From Lycorma delicatula (taxonomy: Eukaryota; Arthropoda; Insecta; Hemiptera; Fulgoridae): a stretch of DNA of 64,000 nt. A program made the translations under genes and the position numbers. Positions 44,574 to 57,654 of the stretch are shown in pieces. Numbering within the stretch: the first letter of the stretch is position 1; each line of letters begins with the position of its first letter. Where the stretch lies: assembly GCF_047948215.1 (NCBI RefSeq), contig NC_134460.1:148050049-148114048 (forward strand), in the 5' to 3' direction. The notes under the pieces were generated by a model. The model did not search any database. It was given only the letters and a program-made list of their open reading frames with translations, and was not told the DNA's origin.

Positions 44574-47500
44574 CGGTATATTAACAATATTAAAACTGAG
44601 CCGCTACAGACTAAATACGGTTACGACAAATAGCATTTTACGAATGAAATGAAAATTAGAAAGGGTAAATTAAATTAAATTCTGTACTTACATCAGTAAA
44701 AGTTTAAACGTTATCGCATTTTAAAAGATTTTCGGAGCAGCGCAGCGATGCACTTTTGCATTAGAATGATTGTCGAGTCACCTGCAGCAAAATGTTATAG
44801 ATGACGTCAATTACTTGTAGAATGTTCACCTTCGATCAACGATAGAGTGGACAATTAATTCGTAAACTCTATCCTTCAAATAGCTCTTTAACGAAAAGAA
44901 AATAGCGACTAGAAAAATTACGGAACGAGATTTCTCGCGCGCTAGTTAAGAATAGTTTCATTCGCGTCACGTTATTCCGCCTTGTTGGACGAAGCCATAC
45001 GCTTTTTCAGGCGTACTCTTTTCCACGATCTGTTACCCGAGAGTAGCGTTATTCGAAAATTATACGAAATACTTCTGTATCGACAGACCGGACAAAAAAT
45101 ATCGGTACCGCTATACGATTACCAAAAACAAACAGATCACCGTTCGTCGATTTTCTCATATTTTTTGAGGGGGGGTAAAAAAACGCTTGGCGTTATCGCC
45201 CGTACACGACATATTTCTTGTAATAAACAAAGAGATATCACAGTGTATATATATATATAGATTAAAATAATAAAATTACCACGGTATAAATAGCTGAAAC
45301 ACAACTGAATACAAACGGACGGCCCTATGATACCGTAAAACATAAGATAACATTTCTTCATTTATAATAGTATAGATATAGTTAGAGATGAAGATTTTCA
45401 CTAATGCGAATTTTTCTTAATTTTGCAATAATAAAGGTTTCTGTAATAACGGGTAAATTTATTTGATAAATGAATTTGACGTACTAAATTTCCAGATATA
45501 ATGAAAATTTCGACAGTAGTCGTTATAAAGGGAAAAAAAGGTAATAATGAATGATACTGACGACAGACGGATAGCACACTCCGGTTTTGTTTTTTTATTC
45601 TAAAATAAGATCGCGTAAAAATATTTTTTACAAATTTAATTTCATTTACACAGTTACGATCGCACGTGAAACTTTAAATAACATCGGATTAAAAACTAAG
45701 ACCGAAGTTTAACAGGATTAGTCAACATTAAAATAAAGCTTTCCTTACTGTAGGTGGTTTTAATCTCTTTCGTGTAATCCGATCGACCGTTTACCGCTCG
45801 GGTACGAATCTTTTATTTTCGTTTAATCTTTCATCGCATTCACCCGCGGTGTATAAACAGTTTTCAGTTAAAATTTATATTAAAACCGAGTTAAGTATAA
45901 ATAAAGAGTTGGGCTAAACGGTTTTAAAAAACCGGAAAACAAAATTACGCTCCCAAAATCTGTTAAAAATTTTATTTAAAATTTAAACCTAGATGGCAAT
46001 CATTAACAGTAGTAGTCGCTAAGGAAAGACATATATAAATATGTAAAAAATTATATATAACAAAAATTTAAACAAACAAACAAACAATAAAAATATTAAT
46101 TTGCCATTAATACTAACGAAATACTATAGAATAAGTGATTTTAGCCGGGATTTTAAAATAAAGTATAACAAATAATATTTCACTCTTAAACGCATTCTTA
46201 CAAACTTCTTGGGATAATTTTTATCTACCGAACTAATAAAAGAAGCTGCTCCAAATTGTGCTGGACAGTCTGAACTTTAAATACTTAAAGGTTTAAATAT
46301 TTAACTAAATTTACGCTTTCATTGTTATTGCAGACAATACATGAGTTTTTTCATTAAAACGGAACTTTAAAAATACTTATTTCATAGTTTCGTAAGTACT
46401 GTTTATTTGAAGTACTGTTACTTATAGTTTATTATTTCTTTTGTAATTATTATTTTGTTTACTTTTTGCATATTTTCAACGAACTGACAGTTCGTTACCG
46501 AATTCAATACGCGTGTGTAAACACGTTTTGTCCCGGATTATCGTTAAGAACGGTAAGAGATTACAAAAATACAGGAATGGCCACCATCGGGTTCACGACG
46601 AAACGGCCGTCAAAATTACAATTTTGTAATAATCGTTATGTAATAACTGAGTAAGCTATCGAGTTAGTTCATAACACCAAACGTAAAGGTTGCTAAAATG
46701 CATAAATTACAATTTTGTAAATCAAATGTAAGACCCTAAAATGGCGGAAAAACTAAATTATTAATATTTGAGAAAACATAAAATATGTCTTTAAACCGCC
46801 AAAACACGAGATAAATAAATTACATTAACTTGGCGTTTGCAGAACCGAAGTAGAAATTAATTAAAGCCATAAAACTCGTTTGCGCCACCTGTAGATTTAA
46901 AAAAGATTTTTTTAAATTTCAGATTAGAAAAATGTGTATGCAACCTGATAACTGCAATAGATACTGAAAAGAAATCGACGTCATATAAGAATAAAAATTA
47001 TGATTATCGTAATACGTGAGTAATGATATCGTGACCTAACGGAAATTTAAAGCAAAAAATAATCCCTTAAACACTTATGTACGTTAATATACAATAATGA
47101 CATATATTGAATATTATATACGGAGAGCTGGTGGGCCGGCTGTACTTTTTAGGATTCTACTTAAAAAACTATAAAAAAATATCCTTAGGAAAAATGGCAA
47201 TTTCTCCTTCGTTCTCCCGCTGTCCGCCATTTTGTTATTTTTAAATAAAAATTTATATCTCGAGTTCAGATATAGATCAAATTAATATCTGGTAAGCGTC
47301 TAGGTAATAAAGTTTTTAAATTAGCGTCTGAGGTGCAAAACAACGGTGAGAGTAGCCCGCTTAGAGAATACTACAAAGCAAGTCCCTGTTTTGAACAGAA
47401 TGAGGTGTCACTTGACTTCGAAATTCCGGTGCGGTTGTAACAAACACCAGTATATTCGGCTCATTTAAAAAAAAATAACGGGGAAAACCACTTCATCCGT

Positions 47501-47863
47501 CAATATGTTTAGTAAGTCTGGTATGGGATATTGATATTCAGGAAAATTACAATAATATTTTTTTTACCGGTGACTTGTGCTTCGCATCGGTTTCCACAAC
47601 CGTTGAATTGTGCAATCCGACATATAAATTGAAACAAACCTGATCGTCACCTAATAAAGACAGAAAAACTAATTAAAAACAGACGATTAAATATTTACTT
47701 TTTACTTATTTAGAATTGGTATCGACGGTAACTCTAAAAAAATAAATAGAAATTTAAAAAGAAATAAAGAGTCTTTCATTTTCAGCGCAAAAAGTAAAAC
47801 TGCAATAAAACAAACAGTATATGGAATATCAACCAACATTTTTTTTAAGCATATAATGTTACA

Positions 47864-48830
47864 TTAAGTTAGAAACAACATCATTCGTACGGCCTTCACA
47901 TGTTTGCTTAACGCAGCCAAATCTATCGATAAGATTTTGCGCGATTCTTTTGCGATAGTCAACTTGAATTCCACTAATAAATAACGCGTCGAATATTTAT
48001 TTTCAAGTCGTCGATCGATAGCGGTTTATCGATGAAAACGTGTGACTTAATATAATATCAGAGAAAAACGTCTAAGGGATCTTAGTGATCGACTCGCATT
48101 ACCGTTTCCTTAAATCATCGAATCGCCAAACGTTTGTCGCAATAACTGAATCGTTTCAGCAGCTGCCCAGCATGCGGCACCGTCCTGTTGAAATCGATGT
48201 CATTTGAATCAAAATTTTACTAATTTACTAATTTAAAATCAAGAATCGTAGCTCGATAGCGTTCACAATTTACAGTAACAAGAACTCCTTGCTCAATTTC
48301 GAAAAAAAAGGCCCGATGATGCCACCAGCTCGTAATTCACACCAAACAGTGATTTTCTATCGGATTTAATAGTCACTGAATAATTTGTGGATTGAAATTA
48401 TCCCGAATACGGCAATTTTGCTTGTTTACAAAGTCATAGAGCCAAAAATGAGCTTTATTTGAAAACATAAATTTTTTTAATGAATATTTAGACCCGCTTC
48501 GAACTGCTTTACAGTCCAATCAGACAACCTTCTACGCAAGTTCTTGTGAACTATGTAAACCGATAAATTTCGATTGTCACGTACACTTGCACTTACATCA
48601 ACAATATTCTCTTGACACCTTGCATTTCTTTTGTGAATCAGTGATTCAACTTCAAGCACAGAAAATTTTCTTCGAAGTTTTTAACCGAACGATGAACCGT
48701 GCTTTTGTTTGGCCGATTAAGCACACCAAATATATCGGCAAGTGCACGATACACACCTGTAACCGATTTCATATTTCGATAACGAATTTTTATGATTTGT
48801 AAACTTTTTTGAGACGTGTAGCATTACATG
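47864..48830 (-). pseudogene. Near full-length mariner-type DDE transposase relic
   Basis: The minus strand from about 48830 to a stop at 47864 carries KIRYRNMKSVTGVYRALADIFG and NRPNKSTVHRSVKNFEENFSV (N-terminal HTH domains), QENIVDVSASVRDNRNLSV, a degraded SNKAHFWLYDFVNKQNCRI (first catalytic region, Asp changed), GGIIGPFFFEIEQG, VTVNCERYRATILDF, HRFQQDGAACWAAAETIQLLRQTFGDSMI (second Asp in QDGA) and a degraded C-terminus. Stops and frameshifts are spread throughout. The family is related to the relic at 15245-15837 but distinct from the two SETMAR-like ones. Confidence 0.8.
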
Positions 48831-49558
48831 ATGATTTGCCATACACTACTGAAAACAAATGACGCTTGAAAAATTAAAAAAAAAATTAAGTCGCCACCAC
48901 AATCTGTCAATTTTTTCGCTCAATTTCAAAGATCCTTTACTATTTTATAAAATAGATTTGGGTTAAATAAGGGTTGGTGCTAATTTTACATTTAATATTT
49001 TCTTATTTTAAAAATATACGGATAATATATGAAACTCCCCATATTCGGAAGGGTAAACCTAACAACTATTTATAATCAAGAAAATTCCGCAATTTCCTTA
49101 TTTCTTTTCTTTCGAAAAAAAATAATTTGTTTATTTTGGAACTTGTGTTTCGATTAAATATAGATCGTAATGTACATTTTGTCTATTTTTAACATCCTTA
49201 TTCGGTTATTTTTGAAAATAATAATAAATAATTTTTACCGAGTTTTTTTTCAGGAAAGCGTAGTAATTATAGGTACAATTAATTATTTCTAAATAACACT
49301 TTATAACGTACAAGATATTTTTATTCGACCGGTTCAGAGGCTCTAAAGTTACTAATGAAAAAAGATATAAAAATTTGATCGTGCCGACTCCTTTTTCTTT
49401 TAATGTAAATTACAATATATCTAAATCACAGTCGATTAACGCGAGATCAAAACTTAAATCAAGATAAAAATCTGGTAAAATTAAAGGTTATTGATCAAAT
49501 TATCCTTTAAACTACAGTATAAAACAAATAAAACCGTGGACGATAATGCCGCAATGCC
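48831..49558. other. AT-rich unannotated DNA
   Basis: No feature recognised; it should contain the upstream terminal repeat of the transposase relic, which I could not identify. Confidence 0.4.
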
Positions 49559-49619
49559 GAGAGGCCGGTTTTCAATCTCGCAATACTAGTGGTATTGCGA
49601 GATTGAAAACCGGCCTCTC
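49559..49619. repeat. Perfect 28-bp inverted repeat with 5-nt loop
   Basis: Arm 49559-49586 is the exact reverse complement of 49592-49619; the loop is TAGTG. Beyond the perfect part, GCCGCAATG and its near-complement (CACTGCGGC) extend the pairing on both sides with small gaps. The arms are GC-richer than the surroundings. It could be a fold-back element, a palindromic duplication or a hairpin RNA precursor. Confidence 0.9.
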
Positions 49620-52049
49620 AACATGTCACTGCGGCTTTCGTACGTTGTGCCCAAAAAAAAAAAAAGATTCGTTAAGAGAAAAAGAACGGATGGTAACAAC
49701 GACGACGAGATCTGTTTTTTTAGAAAGGAAGGTAAAGAAAGCGTACCGATAACAATTCTATACGACTTGTCTACCGGCAAATACGCAAGCCAAATCTACC
49801 ACAGCTCTCTTATATGTCGGTGAAAATAAAATTTACCGTATACGAACACAGAATTTAAAAATACATCGTCATCAGTTTAATATTAATTGTTAACTTTAAG
49901 ATTTTAAACATTAATAATTAGAAACCTACAAAAATATTTTTTTTCTAACAACATTTAATAATTAAATAAAACATCGTAAAATTAATGTGTAAACTGCAAA
50001 CTTAAGTCAACACTTGTACAAGCATCTTGGTGGAATGACGACAATAGAGAAAATGAAGTATAAGAAATACATTAATTCTTGTTGATGAAAATAGTCACTT
50101 GATTTAAAAAAAGACAAAAAAAAAACAGAAATTTGACATAGAAAAAAACCTTTACGACTTTCGTATACCGAATTCACCTTAAAATTTGATATTAATAGTC
50201 AACGATACTCTCCTGAAAACAAACTAATATAATAACCGAGGCTAAAATTAAAACGATGCGATTCATTTCTTCCGTACAAAATTCTCATAAATTCGTGGAA
50301 TTATTCGATATTTTTAACCAAGATTGTAGGTAATATCGAATAAAAATCCACACGAATAACAAACATGAAAATAAAAATCCGCGAGCCCCGAGTAACGTCA
50401 GATTGCAAAAAGTACAACGTTCATTAAACCTAATAAAAATCTTTCCATTTTGTTAAAATCGACTTTAAAAAGTTCTCTAATCGCACCAAAGGGTTGAAAA
50501 ATTTTATGCGCGTAGAAAAAACATAGCGATGTTACAAACGTACAGCGACTAAAAAATTAATTCTATTTTAAAAACAACGACTTTTCATTACGACTGAAAT
50601 CACTACCGATTATTAGAAACGACACTCGCATTCCTTATAATGCAAACGATAATAAAATTAACACGAATTTTCGTTAACGCGTTCCAATTAACAGCAGCAT
50701 TCCTTTTCTAATAATATAATTTATATTTGAACTCGTATCAAAAAGTAGTAACACAAGAGAACAGTTCAAATCAGGCGATTCGGACTGACGATAAGGTTAG
50801 AAATGACCAAGTTGGAAATTCCTATTACTCGAACGAGCCAAACCGGACAACACTTATTATTTGCATATTTAACCGAACCGAATATGTACATACATACATA
50901 TTCAATTCATATGATATTACCGTATCCCGTAGCATTTTGTGTTCCGCATGACTTAATTTACGTAATTTTGGTTTTCAGTTAATAAAGAAAAAAGAGAAAA
51001 GTATTTAGGACTACCTTGTCAGGAGGAGGTTTTTATTACAGGAAACAAATTTTAAATCGCTAATTTATGGTATCTACTACCAGATTTTAATTTTTTTTTT
51101 TTTTAATTTTTAGGAAATGTAAAAAATAATTTCACAACAAATTATTACATCTATATAACTATTTTTCAATTTATTTGATAACAACGAATCGCGTAAAATC
51201 GTAAGATTCACGCAAATTCCCCTACACATATATTAAAAAATTTCATTTTACAATATTCTCCTTCAAACAGTATTTGATTATTGTAAAACTGAAACAGGCA
51301 ACATTTTTTTAGAAATCTGGATTAAAATTCAATAAAACCGGACTTTTAAGAAGGGAAAACTCCTTTTCTTATACGAAGGTAAACAGTTTACGGGTCGCAC
51401 GACATCAACAAATCGTGAACCAAAATTTAATGAAATGTTGAGTCGAAGTTTTAAATTTGAATATAACAAGACAAGGAATCGAACGATACTGTGCTTTATT
51501 TTACAATATATGAAATCAAAACTTACAATTAAAATACCCACACGAAAGATGGATGTACGTAGATTATTGTGAAATTTTAAGACATAATACGAGTCTGTAT
51601 TATAAACATAATTGAATAAATAAAACTGAATATAGAAAATAATAACGTATAAAAATAAAGTCTGAAATAAATTCAATTTATAGTCTTTTTATACGCAATT
51701 AAAGCACTGAACACTACGTATCTTTAAGATTCGAGAAATAATACGTTGTCATTATTTTCTAGACAACAAAACAGCGTGTACCGGTTTATTCTCTGACACA
51801 TTTATATGAACTTCACAACTGTTATATAGAACGTTAAACTGTAATTTTAAATCATATCGATAAGATAAAAATATTAAAAATTAAACAACACGACTGCTAA
51901 AAAGAAAATCATTGCTCTTTAATATAGGATAATTAAAGATTGTGAGAGTGACGATTTTGTGCATAATGTTTTTGTTCAATTTTTTAAAATTTATTTTAAA
52001 AAAAATATATATATAGACGATGACACTCCCCGTAACGTAAGAATTTCAA
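49620..52049. other. AT-rich unannotated DNA
   Basis: No feature recognised; small open frames (for example 49623-49823, lysine-rich) have no match I know. Confidence 0.4.
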
Positions 52050-52148
52050 TGCGGAGTCTACATGTATGTCCGATTCGAATCATTTAGTTCAAACCCAGTT
52101 CACAATTCATTGAAGTTTGTTTCAACCGGCAAATCGCCACTACCACAC

Positions 52149-52196
<48 letters not shown>

Positions 52197-52260
52197 CAAC
52201 GCGGGGTCATGTATCTAAATCGGTTCAGCCGTTGAGTTGATACGCAGGAACGAACACCCT
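52050..52260 (+). repeat. Dispersed repeat family, partial copy C, with (AC)n(AT)n tract
   Basis: Similar in layout to the 3' half of copy B at 57540-57700: TTCAACyGG, then CCACTAC, then a dinucleotide tract (here AC and AT at 52144-52195), then a GTATCTAAA-like block. It also contains AAATCGGTTCAGCCGTTGA at 52217-52235. Confidence 0.45.
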
Positions 52261-52629
52261 AAATACCCTTACATACACCCCAAATACATTACACACTTTT
52301 TTAAACAGTCGTGTAATTTTTATATATGTATTATTTTTTTCTATTGTTTACGCGGTCGTAAATTACAAATTACAAAAAAAAAAATCATCGTTGACAAAAT
52401 TGTTTCTAATGCAATTAAGTACTACAAAACCAAATTAAATGAAAATACACCCACTTTATCGTGAATTAAATCACAAAATTTTTAATCCTACGTAATTTCA
52501 AATGTAAACGATTTCATAAAAATCATATTTTCAATAAAATATTACACGCATTTCTCTTTACAAAATAAAAAAAACCTTAAATCGCATAAAGAGAAAGACA
52601 ACAAGTGCCGCTACTTGGAAATTTACTAA
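52261..52629. other. AT-rich unannotated DNA upstream of the ORF2 C-terminal fragment
   Basis: No feature recognised. The break where LINE similarity starts lies at about 52630. Confidence 0.4.
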
Positions 52630-53466
52630 CGCCAACGTATATATATTACTGAAGTTACTAGCACAAAATATCTGTGGGTTGTGCTAGATAAGAATCTAAA
52701 GTTTGGCAGGCATATAGAAATGGTATCCAAGAAGGCTTCGTCGTCAGTAAAAGCGATCAGGGGGCTGTTTGCCGGACACACAGTACCTAGAACGTCAAGA
52801 AGGAGGCTCATCACGTCTGCGATGGTGTCGTCTGTACTATACGCGGCATCAATATGGGTTGATGCTGTAAATATACAAAGAAACAGACAAAAACTGACAA
52901 GTATGCACCGGGCGGCGCTATTAGGTGTAGTGGCAGGTTACCGTACAATATCGTACAACTCGTTATGTGTTTTGGCATCAGTTCCGCCAATTTACCAACA
53001 AGTCAAAGGTAGGAGGCTAAGGGCGGCTGGTCATAATAAATTTGAAGCAGAAGAGGTGGTCAGGAATGAGTGGAAGACGGTCTGGACCGAGTCATCAGTA
53101 GCAGAGTGGACCAGGCGACTAATACATGAATTAGATAACCGGCTGGACCGGCGTCACGGTGATATGGATTACCACATTACCCGATTGACGTCTGGCCATG
53201 GCTGTTTCAGTACCTACCTAAATAGAATTGGTAAGAAGGAGTCGCCTGTTTGTGAATATTGTCAGGGCGTAGATGACGCCGAACATACGCTGTTCGAGTG
53301 CCATAGATGGGCGCAACACCGCCAACGATTAGTAGATGAACGCATTGTGACGAGAAATCTTGTGGAGTGGATGTTGGCCTCTGAAAATAACTGGAAACGG
53401 TTCGCAAACTTCGCGAGAACAGTTCTCCGTACGAAGGTGGAGGAATATCGACCCCGGGGTTACTAG
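52630..53466 (+). pseudogene. R1-clade-like LINE ORF2 fragment: C-terminal domain
   Basis: The frame is open from just after a TAA at 52627 to TAG at 53464-53466 with no internal stop. It begins with YITEVTSTKYLWVVLDKNLKFGRHIE, the block right after the RT domain in R1-type ORF2. It continues through RRRLITSAMVSSVLYAASIWVDA and YRTISYNSLCVLASVPP. The zinc knuckle is C-x2-C-x7-H-x4-C in CEYCQGVDDAEHTLFEC (53251-53301), then W and a basic end. Endonuclease and RT are absent. It is the complement of the RT fragment at 35013-36066, in the same orientation. The 12-bp GTTACTAGAGTG is duplicated directly at the stop codon. I find no poly-A or tail. Confidence 0.85.
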
Positions 53467-56400
53467 AGTGTTACTAGAGTGAAAATTAATTTCGGTTAGA
53501 ATATTGAATCGGTTTGAGATATTAACAACAAACTATAAAATTAACTTCCCGTATTGAGTACGACCGATTCGTTTCTCGAAAGAAAATTCACTACTTGTTT
53601 ATTTTATTCTTTTTTTAATAACCGCTTTTTCTTTCGGCTCCAACGGGTGCAAAGCATCTGAGATGTATTTAAGTATATAATTTAATACGTATAATTTTTG
53701 TGAGTTACAAAGTCCCCGTCGTCTGATATTCCACCGGTGCGTTACAGAACACCTATATTTTTTAAGCTGACTCCCCTTCAAACACTGTCTGTCAGTTGTC
53801 GATAAAATTATTTGCGTCGAAGCGCTACGAACTGCACAAACGTCTATTTATTTACGCTCAGACAGTACCGATCGTAAACATCCAGTATCGTAGCACATTG
53901 GTGGTAAATATCTTTTTTTTTACAAACTATCTAGGACCTGTACCGCACAGAAAAAAAATCGAAGGAAGAACAGGATGCCTAACCGTAAATGCTAATACAG
54001 GACGTACGTAACCGCTACCGCAGCTTAAGTTAATTCAGAGTCGTTTTTTCTCGCAGAAATATGTTTACTGTTGAGTCAAGGTTGGCAGCGCGATTTTCGT
54101 GCTGCCAACCAACATTATACGGTCACCTGCCCTGAGGCAGATTCCTTGAGCCGCATACGACCCCGTCTCTTGAATTGTTAATGGTTTCTACTTATTTTTA
54201 GATCATCTGTCTATAATTTTTACACCGATTTATCCTAGGCACTATTTTAATTCATTTCTTCTCGAGTTGCTTCGCGACAGATAGTTTCACGTACTGAACT
54301 GTACCGATAAGATATCTATTCTGGTTCGTCCCTTTAAGTGTTCATTTTTTACTTCGATCGTTCATCTCAATCTCTTCCGTCCGCTCCAAATCCGAAAGCA
54401 CTTTTAAGTCCGACATCGGAAAATCGCATAACTGTATTATGATGCCTCTCCGAGTAAAAACCGTATATCCGATAGACATCGCTTTTCGGTTTCCGTTTCC
54501 CGTTCGCTTTTGCGATCATCTGTTAACATGATATTTAAGTACCTGAACATGTAAAAGTGTTACCACCGTTTCTGCGGGCACGGCATATCGATGTGTAATT
54601 TCACTTACTGATGTAATAATTCGTTCGGCACGGTAGAGAAAGCGTAAATTTATCCCTCGATTCCTATAGTAAAACCGACAAGGAATGCCGGTTATTTTTT
54701 AAGATGACTGTGTTAATTTCGGGAACGATCGAATCGGCTAATCGTTACTTTTCTATCGGAAAGAGATTGAAATTGTTAAGTCGCGAAGCTATTCTACCAA
54801 AAGAAATATTACGTCCTACATTAAAAAAATGAAAAAGTGTCGAAATTTTTTCGAAATAAAACCACAGGCTGTTTAAATTTCTCTAGGGATATTAATTTAT
54901 TCATATACACGTACAAAAACGTACCGAATTTCAAATTTCTGGTGTAATTAGTTTACCGTTTATAAATTTTAGACGAAAGAAAACCGCATTTTATAAGCAA
55001 ATTATTTTTACAAATTCGTTCGATTAAAATTTAATCGATATAAAACTCATCGAATATCATTTTTTTACGCGTTTCAATATTAAACTATAAATATTATTTT
55101 CAAGAAGAGTTGACTTTTTACATAAAATAAGTTGAAGAAAAATAAGAGACGAATGAAATAAGCAATGTTTCATAAGAAAAAGTGTAGAAGTGATCCGGGG
55201 GGGAAGGGAGAACGAGTGCACAGGAATTCCTGGAAGTCCTTTGGAACGACATTAGTTATACGGTTTGACGTCAACAAGATCAATACAAAGTCTAGTAAAA
55301 AGGGTTACACCGACCGAGTTTATTATCGCAACCGAGAGGTACTTCCCGTTTTTTAATCCCCGCAAAGGATTTTTTTTTTTACAGAAAGAATAGACAAACT
55401 TCACAAATATTGAAAAGGTAGTATTAACCGACCTAGGTAGTCCTTTTTCTAAAGATTTCTGATTTCATCTGAACATATAAAAGATAGTTTCTAAGCGACT
55501 TATGTCTTTAATTTGTAGTAATCTATTTAAAAGAACAAATATAATTGAGAGCTGTTCAGTATAAAACTAGACAACCTCAACTTTTCAGAATTTTACACCG
55601 CAACAGAAAAACTTACACATTTTCCCACAGAGCAGCAACAAAAGTAATTCTTCCAAAAATTATCTTCGCGTATCAGAAACAAATCTTTAACATTCACAAG
55701 CCCGCACGGAAATGAAATAAAATTATTTACATTTAAAATTTGGAGATAGCCATCTCTGAAACTAGATTGTTTACTGTGAAAATCAATCGTGAGATTACAG
55801 AATATGAAACCGAAACGCGAATACTTAACAGAAAATCGTAGAAAAATTGTGATCGTACGGATTATTTTGCTGATAAATAATATTAATAACGGATGAAACA
55901 AAAATAATGAGCCGTTAGTGAAGGTGTGACATTTAAAGCTACGAGTATTAATGGAAATAAATAGACATTTAAAACAGGTACAGAAAGTCTATTATTCACA
56001 TACAAAAACATAGAAAGCTAACTATCAGTATATAAACACATATTAAACTCTCAAGAACGAAAACATCCGTTGCTAAGCATATCGTTTCGGCTTTATATTA
56101 CAATTGTAAAAACATTCTTAAATTCAAAACTTACGGTTTAACAAAAGTTTCAAATTCAAAATCTACGGTTTTAAAATAATACAAGCTCCCCCCATCCCCG
56201 CACTCGCCAGCGCTCTATGGTTACTTGTGTTTCCAGTAGCGGCCAATTTTTTTTATTTTATGTTTTTTGTCAAGTAACCAGAGACAGGTGCAGCCAGTAC
56301 ACGTACAGTAACGGTGGCAGTGGCTGTCACAGCGACTTATACCTCCGCACCCATTAAAAAAAATCGGAATTCTTAAAATCCGAAATTGTTTAAATAATTA

Positions 56401-57179
56401 TCTGGCGTATTTGCAAGCCCAAATCTACTGAACATCTGGTTTAGTATAGTCAGGATTGGGAAAATTTACAATCAATATTCAAAATTTTTTTACCTTTTTT
56501 CATACCTTTCAAGGTCGAATTTCAAAAATCTATATAAATCGGTTTATTCGCTTTAAGATTACAGTCATCAAAAATCGGTTGATTTTTTTCATTTTTTACC
56601 GAGAAATTAAAAAAAATTATAAATTTCAATGTTAATCCATTTTACCTCTTTAAACTCGGAATTTCAAAAATCCTTTCTTAGTATGCAGTCGCACTGTAAT
56701 AAGAACATGGATACAAATTTTCATCGATTTAACTTCAGAAGTTTTTGCTTGGCGTTGATTATGAATCGCTCACGATATGTTGTCTTCGATTTCAATAAGA
56801 CATTATTGAAAAAGTTCTTGGGAACGGCTCGCTGTAAGAAAGGAGCATTAGAATTTAGTAGCTCTAATGAGAGGTGCAGCACCTTAACGGATTATTATTT
56901 GCACGTGTTAATAAATTTTTTTTCATTTTTAGATAACATTTCCGAATAACTGTGATCTGTTGCATCTGGAGTGTACATTTTTATCTTTTTCCGCTCCCCC
57001 TAAGCCGGATCCACAACTAAGTATAACTCGGTCTACGGGAGTGTTCTTCAAATCTAACGGATCTAGAATGTACCTGATGCGTGCAAAAGTTCGCTTCAAC
57101 TAACTAACAAACACCCGCTTTGAATTTTGAAAATCGGACGATTTTTTGCGCAGATATTATACGAGCACCCATTTCAGCT
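53467..57179. other. AT-rich unannotated DNA
   Basis: No coding similarity. 56490-56780 has the look of a dispersed repeat (GGAATTTCAAAAATCC, ATTTTCATCGATTTA), and 57016-57045 resembles one arm of the fold-back at 62131-62306. A 106-codon frame at 56629-56949 lies over that repeat-like stretch and is probably not a gene. Confidence 0.4.
54080..54110. repeat. GC-rich 13-bp hairpin
   Basis: GGTTGGCAGCGCG (54080-54092) pairs with CGTGCTGCCAACC (54098-54110) around ATTTT with one G-T pair. A second short hairpin (CTGCC/GGCAG) follows near 54129. Function unknown. Confidence 0.7.
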
Positions 57180-57424
57180 CCCAAAACAGCGCCCAAGGGA
57201 CAACCCGTTTGTTACCGGTCGATGGTGATGATCGGTCTAGCCTCTCATATGGTGCTCGTGAACCTCACCACTCTAGCATTGACGCAGTCCCCACGGGAAG
57301 CCCATTATTAATAAACAGAAATTTTAAACATTTATTTAATTTAATATCATTTTATTTAACGTAAATTTAGTTCTATTATTTTTTAAATGTTATTCATTCG
57401 ATTGATTCGAATCGTTCAGTTAAA

Positions 57425-57531
57425 TCGGTTCCGGGTTCGAATCCCGGTCAGTCATTTTCATACACGCCACAAATCATTCATCTCATCCTCTGAAGCAATA
57501 TCTAACGGTAGACCCGATATTAAAACAAAAG
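57425..57531 (+). mobile_element. SINE fragment with B box, nested in the dispersed repeat
   Basis: GGGTTCGAATCCCGG is a perfect tRNA T-arm and polymerase III B box. It is followed by CATTTTCATACACGCCACAA, CATCTCATCCTCTGAAGCAA and CGATATTAAAACAAAA. The A box is missing, so the copy is 5'-truncated. The same 3' domain occurs at 17541-17624 (minus) and in diverged form in the complete SINE. Confidence 0.75.
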
Positions 57532-57604
57532 TAATGGGATAGAGGCTCACAGTTCACGGTTCATTAATATTTGCGCTTCAACTGGAAACCTCCACTACTA
57601 CATT

Positions 57605-57654
57605 TTATATATATATATATATATATTAGTGTGTGTGTGTGTGTGTGTGTGTGT
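57605..57654. repeat. (TA)n(GT)n compound microsatellite
   Basis: Dinucleotide tract inside dispersed repeat copy B. Confidence 0.9.

Larger units (their letters stand above)
42102..47863. other. Long AT-rich stretch without recognised genes
   Basis: No coding similarity in 5.7 kb. At 42582-42597 GATCGGTTCAGCCGTT is a phrase common in dispersed insect repeats. 45361-45384 ends like the dispersed repeat family (ATAATAGTATAGAT). 47190-47480 is GC-richer and repeat-like. A 92-codon frame at 44982-45260 has no recognised match. Confidence 0.4.

Noticed and set aside
44982..45260. 92-codon plus-strand frame as a possible small gene
   Set aside because: No recognisable motif or neighbouring exon, and it ends in an AT repeat.
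56629..56949. 106-codon plus-strand frame
   Set aside because: It overlaps sequence that looks like a dispersed repeat and has no protein motif.
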